A stretch of DNA of 64,000 bases, taken from positions 189,004 through 253,003 of the forward strand of contig CDMY01000831.1 of assembly GCA_001179505.1 (NCBI GenBank), in the 5' to 3' direction. This DNA comes from Vitrella brassicaformis. Its lineage: Eukaryota > Sar > Vitrellaceae. Below, piece after piece: positions 22,081-34,182 of this stretch; positions within the stretch are counted from its first letter, which is position 1, and each line of letters starts with the position of its first letter. The notes beneath the pieces were generated by a model. It did no database searches. It saw only the letters and a list, made by a program, of their open reading frames with translations, and was not told where the DNA came from. Made by a program: the position numbers and the translations under genes.

Positions 22081-23400
22081 CTTAGACAGGGGTAATCAAT
22101 CGTGTGCACTCACGACAAGGGAGGGAGTCAGGAAAGGGTCTACCTGTTCGTCTGGTTGGTCTGCTGGGGTTTTTCCGTTTGTCCGCACCTCATTGCCTGT
22201 CGCTCCCTGTCCGGCTGGCCTGTCCTTGTCTATCTATCTCGCGAAGCGAACTGTCTGTGATTGGCTGTGCCGTTGTGTGAATACGGGAGGGGGGGGGAGA
22301 GAGAGAGGGAGGGAGGGAGGGAGAGAGCCGGCCCTGGCCGCCTGCACTGCAGGAAAGAGTGAATGACGGGCTGGCTGGCTGAGTGTTGTGTCGTGTCATG
22401 TGTGTGATCAGATGCATGGGGCGTGCAGGGGTTCTTTTTCGTAGGCCCTCTGATCGAATAGGATAGGCCGACCACACACACAGACGGAGGGAGGGGGGGG
22501 AGAAGAGAGGGAGGGGGACAGCGCGGGTGCGGGAGAGGGAGAAGAGGCTGCGGGAGAGTGGACCGTGTGGGACGATGTCGGTTAGCTTAGACAGGGATAA
22601 TCATAAGACAGGGATAATCAATAAATCGTGTGCACTCACGACAGGGGAGGGAGGGAGGGTGGGAGTCAGGCAGGAAAGGGTCTACCTGTTTGTCTGGTGT
22701 GTGCGCTGGGTTTTTCCGTTTGTCCGCACCTCCTTGGCCTGGCGCTGCCTGTCCGGCTGGCCTGTCCTTGTCTATCTATCTCGCGAAGCGAACTGTCTGT
22801 GGCTGGCTGGGTACGTGACATGCACCGTGCATGTCTGTTTTGTGTGAATACGGGAGGGGAGAGAGAGGGAGAGCTGGCCCTGTGCCGCCTGCACTGCAGG
22901 AGAGAGTCAATGGCTGACGGGCTGGCTGGCTGGCTGAGTGGTGTGTTGTTGTTGTGGCGTGTCGTATGTATGGTCAGATGCATGGGGCGTGCCGGGGTTC
23001 TTTTTCGTAGGCCCTCTGATCGAATAGGTCGACGACACACGCACAGAGGGGCAGAGGGAGGGGGGGGGAGGGCACCGACATGAGACGACACCACACGAGG
23101 TTGGCTCACACACACCACTCTATGGCTCTCACTAGCCCCTCTCGCATGCAGTCAGTGGATTGTGGATCTCCACAATCAGAAGGGAAGAGAGGAGATCAGG
23201 TGCTCCGGGCGAGTTTGGTTGTCTGGGTGGCTGGCTGAGTGGTGTGTTGTGGCGTGGCGTGAGTATGGTTGGATGGGGTGTGCGGGGGGGGTTCTTTTTC
23301 GTAAGCTCTGATCGAATTGAATAGGTCGTCCACTCACACACACAGAGGGGCAGAGAGAGAGAGAGAGAGAGAGGTGGCCCTGGCCGCCTGCACTGCAGGC
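22011..23400 (+). repeat. tandem repeats derived from the 3' end of the MPPIRR gene
   Basis: The last ~70 coding bases plus the 3' flank (about 22011-22480) recur as 22530-23040. The coding-tail copy at 22530-22585 includes GAGAGTGGACCGTGTGGGACGATG and a TAG. Shared blocks include GGGTTTTTCCGTTTGTCCGC, TATCTATCTCGCGAAGCGAACTG and GGGTTCTTTTTCGTA followed by CTGATCGAAT. A third, partial unit covers 23205-23400. The unit length is about 520-570 bases. No ORF of note exists outside the first unit. Confidence 0.8.
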
Positions 23401-23678
23401 GAGACTAACTGAGTGGCTGACTGGTTGGTTGGCTGAGCGGTGTGGCGTGTCGTGTGTATGCATGAAGTACTGCGGCATGGATGGCATGACCGCAATACGC
23501 ACGGACGTGGTATAGCCAGACCCCGAAGTGGGCTTTCAATCAATGCCTGCGTGTCCCTCTCGAGCAATCGATGTCATGTCCATGATCAATCAATCAAGTC
23601 GACGGAAAAACCACACGCCCGTGAAGTAATGAAAGGCCAACACATGCATATCCATCCATCCATCGATCTCTCCATCCA
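23401..23678. other. intergenic stretch, nothing recognised
   Basis: About 280 bases between the repeat block and the end of the PUB-domain gene. It holds a short AATCAATCAATCAA run and a CCATCCATCC tract. I see no gene. Confidence 0.4.
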
Positions 23679-25671
23679 TCACGATTGCTGCTGCTCCTGC
23701 TGTGCCTTGTGTTGCGCCGCGGCGACGATTTCCTGCAGCCCATCCTGGTAGGCATCCTTACCGTACGCAGCGTAACTGACATGCCATGGACAACACATAC
23801 ACACACACACACACACGCCGACAGACACACGGTGAGTCGCTCGACGATGGGTCGATGTATGTCAGCTTACATGGACCAGAATACGGGAGGACTCCGTTCA
23901 GCCAGCGACTCGAGAGACAGCAGCAGAGTGCCCTGCAGACAAAACAGACAGACAAACAGACAGACAGATACTCATGGCTGAGACGTATGGATGAATTGAG
24001 GGGCGGTTGCGGCCTTACTGACCGCAGAGCCGCCCCTCCTGCGCGACGTGGTCGACCTGCAGACACACACACACACACACACGGATGCACGCCGCTGTGT
24101 GTATGCCTCGGTGAGTGAGTGCAGGTGTTTTCTGTACTTGGTGATGATGTGTGTGAAGACGTCTTCGATGAGCTCAATGGGGTAGAAGGGCACCTCCTCC
24201 TCATAACGATTGCGATCCTGACCGATTTCCAATCAGTGGCTGCGGATGATGGCACCTGATGTGTGTGTTGCAATTGGTGTTTTGTGTGTTGCGAGTACCT
24301 TCTTGGCGTTGGATATGCCGAAGGTGACGTTGACCTTCCGCTTGCCCGATGACGACACGTGCCGATGCGTCACAGTCACCCAACCGTTCTTGGCCTGCAC
24401 ACACCACACACACAGAGACAGACACACACAGGTGAGAGCATGGATGTCCTATCTGTGTGTCGTCTCTCTCACCGCAGTCACTCTATGCTCCCTTGCCGCC
24501 ACGTGCTGTCCATAGAGGCCCGTGAGACCTCGTTCAGGGTCGAACTGAAGGATGGCCGTGCCGATGGCCTCGGCTGAGTCGCCCTCACGGCCATACACAG
24601 ACGCATTTCGACCAGAAGACGCTGAACACAAACACACCCACACATCCATCAGCCAGCACACACATCAGTGTGCCTGGCTCGTGCCGGCTCACGTGGCGGC
24701 TCGGGCGCCTTTCTTCTCCTGCCGATGTGGTCCTCGGGGTCGTCCTCGCCCTCCCACTCGCCGCCCTCACCCTCAGGAGGCTCGTCGCTGTCCTCATCCT
24801 CATCGCTCTCACGCCTCTTCCTCGGCTTGCTCTTCCTGGGGGACTTGTGCTTCGGCTGAGCATCGCCATCGCCCGGTGGTGCGGCAGTCTTTCTCTTGAC
24901 GGGTGTGCTGGCCTTGCGTTTGGTCTTTCCTCCTCCTGTCGCTGACGCTGCTGCCTCCTGGATGGCGGCGAAGGGAGCGGGGCCGGGGGGCGGCAGGGGC
25001 AGCTCCTGGTCGGCCTGGGCTTGCTGCTGGGCGGAGAGCTTCTCCTTTTTGTCACGCTCTATCTCGGCCAAGATGCGGTCTTTCTCGGCCTTGCGGACAC
25101 TCGATTGCAGCGGCGCTTGGCTCTTTCGCTGGTCCTTTTGGACAGCGGCGGCGGACGCATTGAGGTGCTCAGTCACAGCCGCCAGAGTGCTGCAGAACCA
25201 CACACACACATGCAATCAGCCAGACAGCAGCACTTCTGTCCGTGTCTGGGAAAGCAGCACCTCTGCAGTTTGTCATCCTTGGCCGGTGGGTATCTGAATA
25301 TGTCGCCACTCTGACACGAACAACACAACACACCAACCATGCCATGAGAGGCAGATCAGATCTCACGGTTTGGCTGTGATTCGATTCCCATACCTCTGTG
25401 AAGCCACATGCTGCCAGGAGGGCAGTGGAGTGGTCGCCGCCTGCATCCAGCAGCTGCAAGAGAGAGAAACAAGCGTCCTGTCCTGTGTGTGTCGTGTGTG
25501 TGTCGTGTGTGTCAGTGCCTGGGTTGCTTACCTTTTCCTTGATGGCTTGGTTGCTCTTCTTGACCACTCTGTATTTGTTACGCTCCTCAGATGGACACGT
25601 CGCCAGACTGATGAACGGACAGACAGGCAGACAGACAGACAGGCCGATGACACACCACCACATCTCTCTCG

Positions 25672-25703
<32 letters not shown>

Positions 25704-25921
25704 ATGTGTGTGTGTGGTTGGCAGCCTACTTGTTGACCAGCTTGTGCAGGATCTTGAGGGCGCCTTCACGCTTGCTGGCCTGCAGACAAACAACACAACT
25801 CGAATGAAATGGTCGTGAATGAGGTTTCATTGCGCTGTACCTCAACGTGCGTGTCGAATGCCGTCAGAGCCGCTGTGAGATCTCCACCGACTCCCTCACC
25901 CTCAGCCGCTGCTGCAGCCAT
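23679..25921 (-). CDS. PUB-domain protein (putative p97/VCP-binding)
   Basis: Multi-exon gene starting MAAAAAEGEGVGGDLTAAL and ending QEIVAAAQHKAQQEQQQS. The early exons spell a PUB domain: ALKILHKLVNK, SEERNKYRVVKKSNQAIKEK, LLDAGGDHSTALLAACGFTE and GDIFRYPPAKDDKLQ. This order (helix, E..KYR.+++.N..., then LL..GF) is diagnostic of PUB domains, which in PNGase, UBXN6 and HOIP bind the C-terminal tail of the AAA ATPase p97. A charged linker follows, with basic nuclear-signal-like clusters and an acidic run (SDEDEDSDEPPEGEGGEWEG). A C-terminal portion I do not recognise includes GWVTVTHRHVSSSGKRKVNV and PIELIEDVFTHIITKYRKHL. There is no transglutaminase or UBX domain, so it is neither a typical PNGase nor UBXN6. 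It is divergent from gene B. Confidence 0.75.
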
Positions 25922-26206
25922 CTCAGTCACGCCAATGATCGAAGGACGCTGTCGATGGGTGGACGCTTCACCAGGGTACTGTTGCGACCATCAGCTGACT
26001 CATTGCCGAGCGAAACAGCAGCACAAACAACCGAAAAAGTCGCGTCAGCTCGCAGCAGACAACGCGATCGGTCTGGCGCTCTCCTCCAAATCTTGCTCCA
26101 AATCATGAGCCGGACGCCATCTCCCTTCCATCCGATGGTCTTGTCGACCAACGTGGCTACAGTGATTTCCCTCAGCTGATCCCGTGTGTTGTGATCGGGT
26201 CTCTTG
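25922..26206. promoter_or_regulatory. divergent promoter, conserved upstream of genes B and E
   Basis: 285 bases between the PUB gene and gene B. The half next to gene B matches the region before gene E (50258-50400): shared blocks include CCAAATCATGAGCCGGA.GCCAT, CGATGGTCTTGT and TCAGCTGAT. Part of the gene B promoter was therefore copied with the coding sequence. Confidence 0.55.
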
Positions 26207-29200
26207 ATGCTGTCGGCCGTGCTCTTTGCGCTGGCCCTTACCGCCACCCCGAGCGGCTCATTTCCTGCGGCTGACTTTGACGAAGCGGACGATGGATTCA
26301 TTGATGAGGAGGAGGATGGCGCCGACGAGCCGGCCCGTGTGCTGGAGGTGACCATGTCCTCTGAGGGGGCGCTCAGTATGTTGCGGGCCATCAGAGAGAA
26401 CATTGCAGACAGCACACAGCCGGAGGAGGAGGCTCCACAATACGGTGGAGATCTTACTCGTCTGCTACAGACGCCAAACTTGACAGCGAACGTGGAACGG
26501 GAAGCGGTCGACCTGCCAGTGCATATCGTAAGAGTAGGTGATCGGGTTGACGAAGCTGTGCTGGCAACTTTCGTGCAGCTGCTGGACCGTCACGACGATA
26601 GCGTCTTTAGAGCGGCGACCTCCATGCTGGCCGGGATTCCCATTGCTGCATCTGAAGGGTCCGTGGGGGAAATTCATCGGGTAGTGGCCGCTGTTCTATT
26701 CGAGCAGCAGGCGGTGTCAAAGCTATCGCGCTTGCTTTTGTCGCCATACGGCCCTGCAAGCAGTGATGCCATGTATGTCGCCCTGCTCGCCCTACATCAG
26801 ATAGCACGTGAGTCGGATGCAGCTGCACAAAGGCACCTCACTTGTCTGTCACTTGCCTGTTTGTGTGCATCAGGCGAAATTCCCGAGACGATTGCCATCA
26901 GTATGAGACAGATCATGGATCGTGACGTCGTTCCGAATTTGAGGACGGTTTACCAAAGCCAAAGCGGGACAAATAATGTGTCCACTAGCGGTGATATGTC
27001 AACAACAATGGCCACCTTGCTATTGTCGTGTAGCCTTGCGCTGAGTTTCGGACGAAAACTGGACAACGAAATGGCGGTGAGCGTCGGTATCTCTATGTTT
27101 ATCTCTCTGTCTGTCTGTCTGTCCGTCTGTGTGTGTGTGTGTCTGTCTGTCTGCCTGTCTGTGTTGTGCAGGTTCGCTATGCAGTCGAGCACGGGTGTTT
27201 CGACGCAGCATGCGATGTGGTCGAGCACAAAACGGTCAGGAAAACGGCGGCGTACTCCACCCTTGTGATGTCCTTAGAAGCGGAAGCACTGCTTGAATTG
27301 AAGTTGCTATCAGGCGGGTACGTTACGCATGAAGCCTTTGTAATGGTCACGATCACGGTGTCATGTTTGCAATCCATCAGGGCAAGTGAGGCATTCAGGA
27401 GGCGAGTCGCCAAGATCATCATGGGCAGGGTCTGGAACGCTTCGCATGACGCGTGACCGAGCTCATCGCTTGTTTTGTGGCTTCAGAGCAGCTGCAAGCG
27501 TGCCATCGAGAAGCGCGCCAGCGGCTCCGGGGATGGTGCCAGAAAAGCCAAGGCCATCGCGAGTTGGGTGCGCATGTATGAGGTCACTGGACTGTATCGG
27601 CTGCCAAGACGCGATGATCTGGTGCGACACAAGAGGACAAAGAGCACCTGAAAGTACTGTTTCTCTCTCTCCTTGGCAGGTGTCCTCTCCTTGGGCACTC
27701 TCGGCCGCTGTTGCCCTCTTCGCTGTCCTGCTCGGCCTGTCAGCACTGTGGCGCTTTGTTGTCCGTCCGGGGCAACAGCGTCGGCAGCAGCGTCTGGCCG
27801 AGGACGCAGCGGCACGGCTGATAGCTGAGGAGGAAGCAAAGAGGAGCAGAGGGCAGGGGAGGGGCCGCAGAGGTCATGCCAGGCAGCCCAATGCTGCTTC
27901 TGCCGCCCGTCGGCCGACGGCTCAGCCATTCTTCGCTGCTGCTGCCCATGACAGTGGGATCGCGTCTGCCACCACCACGTCCACTAGCAGCCACAGTGGC
28001 TGCCTGACACCCACTGCGGCAGCAAGCAGCGGTGGCTTTCAGCCAGCCTCCGTGTCTGGGGGTGGATCAGCTGATCAGCAGCAGCAAGAGCATCAGGTGG
28101 AGGCGATGGCAGATAGTGGCGGCCAGTGGACTCAGACCGCAGCGCGACACCGAAAGAAAAAGGGCAGAAGGGCCGGGTCGGGCTCGGCGGCCGATGGGTC
28201 AGCTTCACAACAGCTGGCTGGACAAGCGAGCACCTCTGTGTCTGCGAGTCCATCTGGGGAGACGGCGCCCCCACAGCCGCTGCCAAGCACCGCCGGCAGC
28301 ATCTCTGGCGGCACACGTGGCTATGCTGTGACTGGTGGGATGGCCCATCGCCCGCAGCGTCGCCCCTTTCGCCCCGGCGCCCCCCCTCTGGTGACCCCAC
28401 CCCTCAAGCAGCACTCGTCGTCATCGACAGAGAGCAGAGGCGCAGCACCGGCTGCTGCTGATGGATGCTTTCGTGTTGGGGGTCACGAAGGCGCGGATTT
28501 TGCGGGCGAGTTGAGCAGCGGCACCACCGCCGTGACATTGTCATCACCGCCCAGCAGTCCTTCTGATGACCCTGAGTGGGTGAGGGGCATGGAGGCTGCT
28601 TGGTCTGAGTGGGACACGGGGCGGGGTGACGGCCATCACAGCCACGACCCGCCGGAGCAGCAAAGGAGAGCAGAGGCCGCGGCTGCCGATGACGCCCACA
28701 GCGTCGATCCCGCACGCGCCATGGCCTTAGAGCAGAAGCAGCAGGCCGTCGACAGACTGCAGGAGTGAGCCGGAAAGGCGATGAATGGGCGGCACTCTCA
28801 CTGCAGAACCACGTGTGTGTCTTGGCATGGGTGTGCAGGCTGCGTTGTGAGTTGGACGGCAAGTTGGCGGCCATCGCCTCGTTCGAGCAGCGCAAAGCCA
28901 AACTGATACGCGACAAGGAAACCGCAATGCGCAACGCACCCAAGTGAGACGAACCGCACACACAGAGAGGGCGGGGACCTTGATGCACCTCGTGTCGTGT
29001 GTCTTATGTGTGTTAGGTCTGTTGACGAGTTGGATGAGGTGGTTCGTGCGGGCGGCGTTGAGGGCATCCGGCAGTTTTCCGCTGAGGTCGAGGCCGAGAA
29101 AGCCGCACTGCAGCCCATCTACGACGCCGCACTCGCCAAGATCCAACAGCTCAGCAGCGGATCGACAGCAGTGGAAGTGCCACACAGAGAGAGGGAGCAG

Positions 29201-29975
29201 GACACCGCCACTGAGGGGGCAGCAGCGGCATCGGGGTCTTCCTCGGCTGATGCGGGTGGCCTCTGTGGGCCGCTGGAGGGGGGCAGCTCGTCGGGTGCTC
29301 GTGTAGATGATGACATTGGTGGTTTGGGGCTTGACGAACAGCTGGCGATGCTCACGCAGCGCATCTCAGAGTGAGCACAGAGACAGCGGGGATTCCCACA
29401 CCGCCATGCGTGTGACTCCGTCTGTGTGTGTGTGGCATTCAGGGTCGAGCAGCAGCTGGGCAGCGGTGAGCTGGATCGTCGGCTGAGGTGCCTCTCGCAT
29501 GAGGTGGGGAAGCTCCAGTCGCGTGTCGACGCCATCAAGATGGACACTCATAACAAGTATGAAACAAGTACACACACATCGGCTGTCTATCTGTTTGTCT
29601 GTCCACTGTCTGTCTCTGTGCAGGCATTCGATGGCTTGCCTCTCGTCCATCCACACGGTGGCCGAGGCGACGGCCTTCCTCGCCCGCGTCATGGGCCGCA
29701 TTCAGCAGCTCGACGGGCTCGTCATTCGGGCGCACCAGGAGGAGAATCGGCAGCTGCAGCGGCGCATCGACGACAGGGAGGATGACGAGTCGTGTGCGGT
29801 GTGCCACGACGGGCGGCGGACGGTGGTGCTCATCGGCAAGGCGCCGTCCGGCTGCCGCCACCGATGTCTGTGTGTCACCTGCTGGCACAAGAGCTATGCG
29901 CCGGGGCGGGGCAGCACACAGTGCCCCATCTGCAGAAGCGACATCGACTACAGACAGTCGGGGCCCACCATTTAG
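26207..29975 (+). CDS. gene B: signal peptide, ARM/HEAT-like repeats, membrane segment, coiled coil and RING finger (putative membrane E3 ligase)
   Basis: ATG 26207 opens a signal peptide (MLSAVLFALALTATPSGSFP), then an acidic segment and helical repeats (MLRAIRENIADSTQPEEE, LATFVQLLDRHDDSVFRAAT, LSRLLLSPYGPASSDAMYVA). An exon around 27172-27380 includes VRYAVEHGCFDAACDVV. Next come a short exon at 27487 (SSCKRAIEK) and the membrane exon from about 27680 (LSAAVALFAVLLGLSALWRF), with RLIAEEEAKRSRGQ and a long Ser/Gln/Pro linker to 28768. Coiled-coil exons follow near 28839-28944, 29018-29370 and 29443-29557. The last exon from about 29622 carries AEATAFLARVMGRIQQLDGL and a complete RING: CAVC, CRHRCLCVTC, CPIC. 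Family RINGs recruit E2 enzymes. The topology suggests a lumenal or extracellular repeat domain and a cytosolic RING. The joint between 27380 and 27680 is not certain. Confidence 0.78.
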
Positions 29976-30189
29976 ACGATTTGTGGGGTGTACAGCTGGT
30001 GGGTTCATGTTAGTCTGTCGGGTGGAGGAGAGCTGCTGTAAGGGCGTTGCAGAATGGGATGCAGCCCCATTCACTCGAGGCGATGCTGACTGCACGTGTG
30101 TGAGGGTGGGATGATTAGTGTATTTGTGTAGTTCATGACGCTGCATGATCTGTTCTCCTTTTCGGCTGCTATGCAGCGGTTGGATGCAT
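29976..30189 (+). other. 3' flank of gene B, matching the 3' flank of gene E
   Basis: The sequence after the gene B stop (GACGATTTGTGGGGTGTACA, GGGTTCATGTTAGTCTGTCGG, CTCGAGGCGATGCTGACTGC, TGTAGTTCATGACGCTGCATGAT) is found in inverted order at about 46330-46500, just after the gene E stop. One insertion of about 30 bases distinguishes the two. Confidence 0.7.
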
Positions 30190-30425
30190 GACGCGATTGA
30201 AATATTGGGAGGCAAGGGCACGGTCCTTCTGAGGGCAATGGTGTCCTGTCTGTCACTTCCTCACTGTAGATGAATCGCACTCCGGCCATCCATCCATCCA
30301 TCCATCCATCCATCCGTTCTTGCCATGTCGTTGTTTGACATCTGAGGACGGGAGCTGCGATTGAGACTGGCACGTTCGACCGGTGTGCGGGACGTGATGA
30401 AATAAAGCGACAAAAGCCATCAGAA
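30190..30425 (+). promoter_or_regulatory. upstream region of gene C, conserved with gene A
   Basis: Only 450 bases separate gene C from gene B. The last 230 match the gene A upstream region almost block for block (see 5214-5450). A (CCAT)n tract at 30283-30318 is longer here. AT-rich TGATGAAATAAAGCGACAAA lies 30 to 50 bases before the start. Confidence 0.65.
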
Positions 30426-33400
30426 ATGAAAACAGAAGTCCTGCCTGCCTTGATGTTGGCGGCTGCGCTCGTCGTCACGCTGGCCTCCTTGTCGCCAGCC
30501 GTGAGCGGCGATCTTCATAGGGATGAGGTGCACGGTCTCATGAAGCAGCTGCGTGAGGTCATCGCCGACAGCACACGGCCGGACCACATTGCTGCAGGCG
30601 TTGCGGAGCGCTCCGGGGCGGCCGTCGGCGCTCTGCTGGGAGGAGCATTTGAGACGGCTCTGCAGCTGGAGGCATCAAGGCTGCTGACGTCAATCGGGAA
30701 GGCCGGCACCCAGGCCGTTGGGGCCCTCATACGGTAGTGTTGACACAGAGATATAAAGAGAGGCATTCTGGGTGTGTCTGTGTCAGGGTGGGTGTCATCT
30801 CTTCTCTTGTGAGGGCCATCAAGCGTGCTGTAGACCTCCCAGACGAAGAGCTTGCCTCAGCCATCGTCATGCCCTTGCACCAGGTTGTGCTCGTGGCCGA
30901 TGAGAATGGCTTACCGTGGAAGGATGAGCTGTTCGAGGCCGACGGGCTGCCTCCGCTCGTTCGGCTGCTGGACCACCAGCACGAGGAGGTCAAGAGAGCC
31001 GCAACCACCATCATCAGGAAGCTCCAATTCGCTCTGTGTGTGGCTCCAAGACCTGCGTGTGTTGATGTGGCCTACACCTTGTTCGAGCATGGGGCGCTCA
31101 AGAAGCTCTCGGCATTGCTGTTACGGCCCGATGTCGAGATGCGTCACAATGCCGTTGTCATTGTAGAACACATCTTGATGCCCATACTTGATGACCTTCG
31201 TAAGATGGAACACCCACACCAACCACTGCAGGGCACCACAACCCTCTCTTTGTTTGTGTATTTGTTTGTTTGGTCCAACTGTGTGTGATCGATATATCAG
31301 CCGAGCGGCCTGGGCTGCAGCAAGCCGTGATTGAGACCATCATCGATTCTGAAGTGTTGCCCAAGCTGGCAGTCGCCGCATCAGGCAGCCATGTTGGCCG
31401 AGGAAGCCATGCAGCTGCCTACATCCTGCCGTATCATCGTGTGTGTAACCTGCTGATACACAGGGGGAATGACACCCAGGTGAGGTGGCAAGGAAAGAGA
31501 CAACAGCTCTTCTTAATTTCTCTCAATCTTCCTCTGGATGTGTCTGTGTGTGCGTTGCGTTGGATGCAGCAAGTCTACGCAGCTGCTCACGGATGCATTG
31601 AAAAGGCGTGTGTCTTCCTGACGGCGCGTGTCAAGCAGATGCAGGCGCCGTTGTCGGACTGGGATTACTTTGACACTCTCCTGGTCGACTCCTTGGGGGG
31701 TGCCCTCAGGTCCACTCCTTCGCCTTGGGACACCTTCTACCAGAATTCGCTCAGTGGCAGTTTGAGGCAGCGAGCCACAGCCGCCATCCTTACGACGGTC
31801 TCACTGCACTGACCACACGAGGGGCAAAACACCCGAATCGCACGGATCGTCTGTCGTCTTGTGTATCTACCTGTCTGCAGCATGGTTGTGGGCAGTCGAT
31901 CAAGGAGCTCGTTGAGCACCCCACTGACGCCATCAGCATGAGAGCCAAAAGGGCCATGGAGCTATTGGAGGCAAACGTGGAGAGCATGGAGGACGACAGT
32001 GACGACAGTGACGACAGTGGCGACAGTGACGGCACGGACACGGATTCCCTCCTTGACGAGTCGGACGTCAGTATCCTCGATGAACCTGAGGGCCCCGTTC
32101 AGTTCACCGGGCGGGCAGCGGCATCCATCAAGATGTTGACCCTGCAACTGAGGAGCGACGACAAGCAGCAGCTACTGGGTGCGTTGGTGGGAGTGGTTGA
32201 GGGCACTTTCCGAAGCGAGCGTGCGACCACCAAGCAGCTGCTGGTCGCACAGTATGCCGATCAGCTTGGGGAATCTGTCCTGCGTGTCTTGTGCGAGACA
32301 GAGGACGATGACGTCCAGCGGGCAGCGGGCGAGGTCCTGGGCCTTTTTGCCGGGAGCGGCCCTCGGGTGGTCGATGTGTTCATCCGGTGAGTGAGTGAGT
32401 GAGTGAGTGAGTGCAGGGGGTGGGTACTGTACGCTGGGCGATCGATTGTGGGCTCGTCAATTGTCTCAGGTTTGGCGCGATCCCCTCTCTTGTCCAGGCT
32501 CTCAGACGCAGCACGGAGCTCTCAGGCAGACACGCAGCTGGTGCCCTCAGTCCCCTCAACATTTTACGCCCCCTGCAGCTCCTCTTGCGTGAGGCTGGTG
32601 CTCAGTCGACCAATCAGCTGATGGAGGCGGGCGGGCTGCCCCTCCTAGCCAAGCTGCTGGACCATAGTGACCTGACGGTGAAGGCAGCGGCCGTCCGCAT
32701 TCTCGCAGTGACCCCGGGCGGCCACCGAGTCTTGTCAACCCGAATTATCGGCATCGCTATCATCCTTGCCGCCTTAGTCATGCTGCCGCGTTTGTGGCGC
32801 TTCCTCTACGTCCACCTTTTGCGGCTGCGGCAGCACCGACGGGAGCAGCAAGCCGAGCGGCACCAGAGAGACCTGCTGGCTGACGAAGAGGCGGAGAAGA
32901 ACAGGGACAATGGCAGAGGCGGCAAGGGGCGACAACAGACCACCGTCCGCAGACGGCCCGTCGCTCAGCCTTCCTCTGGTAGTGATGACCAGGGTGGGCG
33001 GCTCTCCTGTACAACAGCCAGCAGCAGCGGCAGCAGCAGTGGCCGCCAGACACCCAGTGTGCTGCGAGAGGAATCGACCACCGTGGCTGAGATGGAGTCT
33101 GATGACGGCCAGTGGAAGGCGGTGACGCGCAATCGGTCGAACAGGACCAAGAGGGGCGGCAGCACTCAAGCGACTTCCTCTCACCAGACGCCAACCAGCG
33201 CAAGCAGTAGCCTGACGACGCCGTCCAGCAGCCCTGTGACGACGAACGGTGAGGGGCATCCGTCTGAAGGCGTCAGCAGTGCCACATCGTCGGCCGATCA
33301 GACGCCGCGCGACACTCTGCCGATAAGCGTCAGCATACCAAAGAGGCGGCGGGCGGCCGGGAGGGGCCTGGGGCTGACAACCATCGCACCACCGCCGCCA

Positions 33401-34182
33401 TCGATGGGTGCGGCCCCTCCGACTCCCTGGCTGCCGTCAGCAGAGGACATCAGCAGCTCGACGGCTCATCGGCCGCACCTTCCCCCGCCCCCGCCCCCGC
33501 CCCCCAGCCCTCCTGAGGTCTCGTGTGGTGCTGCCCTCAGCGATGTGTGGCCCTCATCGGGGAGTTCGGTGCGTGCTCAAGCTGGTCTGTCCCACAACAG
33601 GGGCCCCCCGCCTCTCGTCAAGTGCGGCCATGGCCATGGCAGCCAGCTGCAAGCAACGGCCGAGTACGAACGCACACAGACACAGGAAGGACACCTTTTC
33701 ATTTATTGTGTCGTTTCAGAGTGGGCCGATTTCGTGACGAGCAGCGCCAGACGAGTGACACGCCCCAGCAGCCCCACCGTCTCTCACCCTCGGCCAGCGC
33801 CAGCACCACCAGCACCACCAGCAGCAGTGCGGCGGCCCTCGAATTGCTCACCGAGGAGCCCAGGAGCCAAGACAGCACACCACAACAAGAGACAGCAGCG
33901 GAGCAGGCCATCAGAGACGGCACGTGTGTCGCCTGCCATGAGCCGGGTCCAACAGTGGTCTTTTTCCCCTGCAAGCAGCGGTGTCTGTGTGCCGCCTGCT
34001 GGGCCATCATGTCCCGCAACCACAAGCGGGCTAAAGGGGAGAGGGAGCGGCTGAGGGCTGAGGGAGTGCCGGACAAGGCGATGGATATGGCCGTGCAGAT
34101 CGATGCGGAGCTCAAGTGCCCGGCGTGTCTCACCAAGGCCGACTATGCCACCGATCTGAAGGGCATCAAAGTTACCACATGA
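30426..34182 (+). CDS. gene C: signal peptide, ARM/HEAT-like repeats, membrane segment and RING-like finger (putative membrane E3 ligase)
   Basis: ATG 30426 begins MKTEVLPALMLAAALVVTLA, a signal peptide. Helical repeats run through several exons: VIADSTRPDHIAAGVAERSG, LFEADGLPPLVRLLDHQHEE, YTLFEHGALKKLSALLLRPD, ESVLRVLCETEDDDVQRAAG and LLAKLLDHSDLTVKAAAVRI. The phrase 'GLPPLVRLLDH...V' is typical of armadillo repeats. A membrane segment follows near 32745-32800 (IIGIAIILAALVMLPRLWRF), then a Ser/Thr/Pro linker with a polyproline run (about 33480-33515). A 56-base intron (33663-33718) joins QLQATAE to VGRFRDEQRQT. The RING-like end reads CVAC, C-K-Q-R-CLCAAC, CPAC: the usual His ligand is Gln. 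The gene lacks the coiled-coil block of A, B and E. An acidic Asp/Ser tract lies in the middle. Confidence 0.78.
31993..32036 (+). repeat. in-frame 9-base repeat encoding an Asp/Ser tract in gene C
   Basis: Four or more copies of GACGACAGT, with slight variants (GGCGACAGT), encode DDSDDSDDSGDSDG. Similar phosphorylatable Asp/Ser runs are sites for casein kinase 2 in many proteins. The other four paralogs lack this tract. Confidence 0.75.

Noticed and set aside
33660-33720. Frameshift in gene C before its RING
   Set aside because: A 56-base GT-AG intron restores the frame (TAE to VGRFRDEQ).
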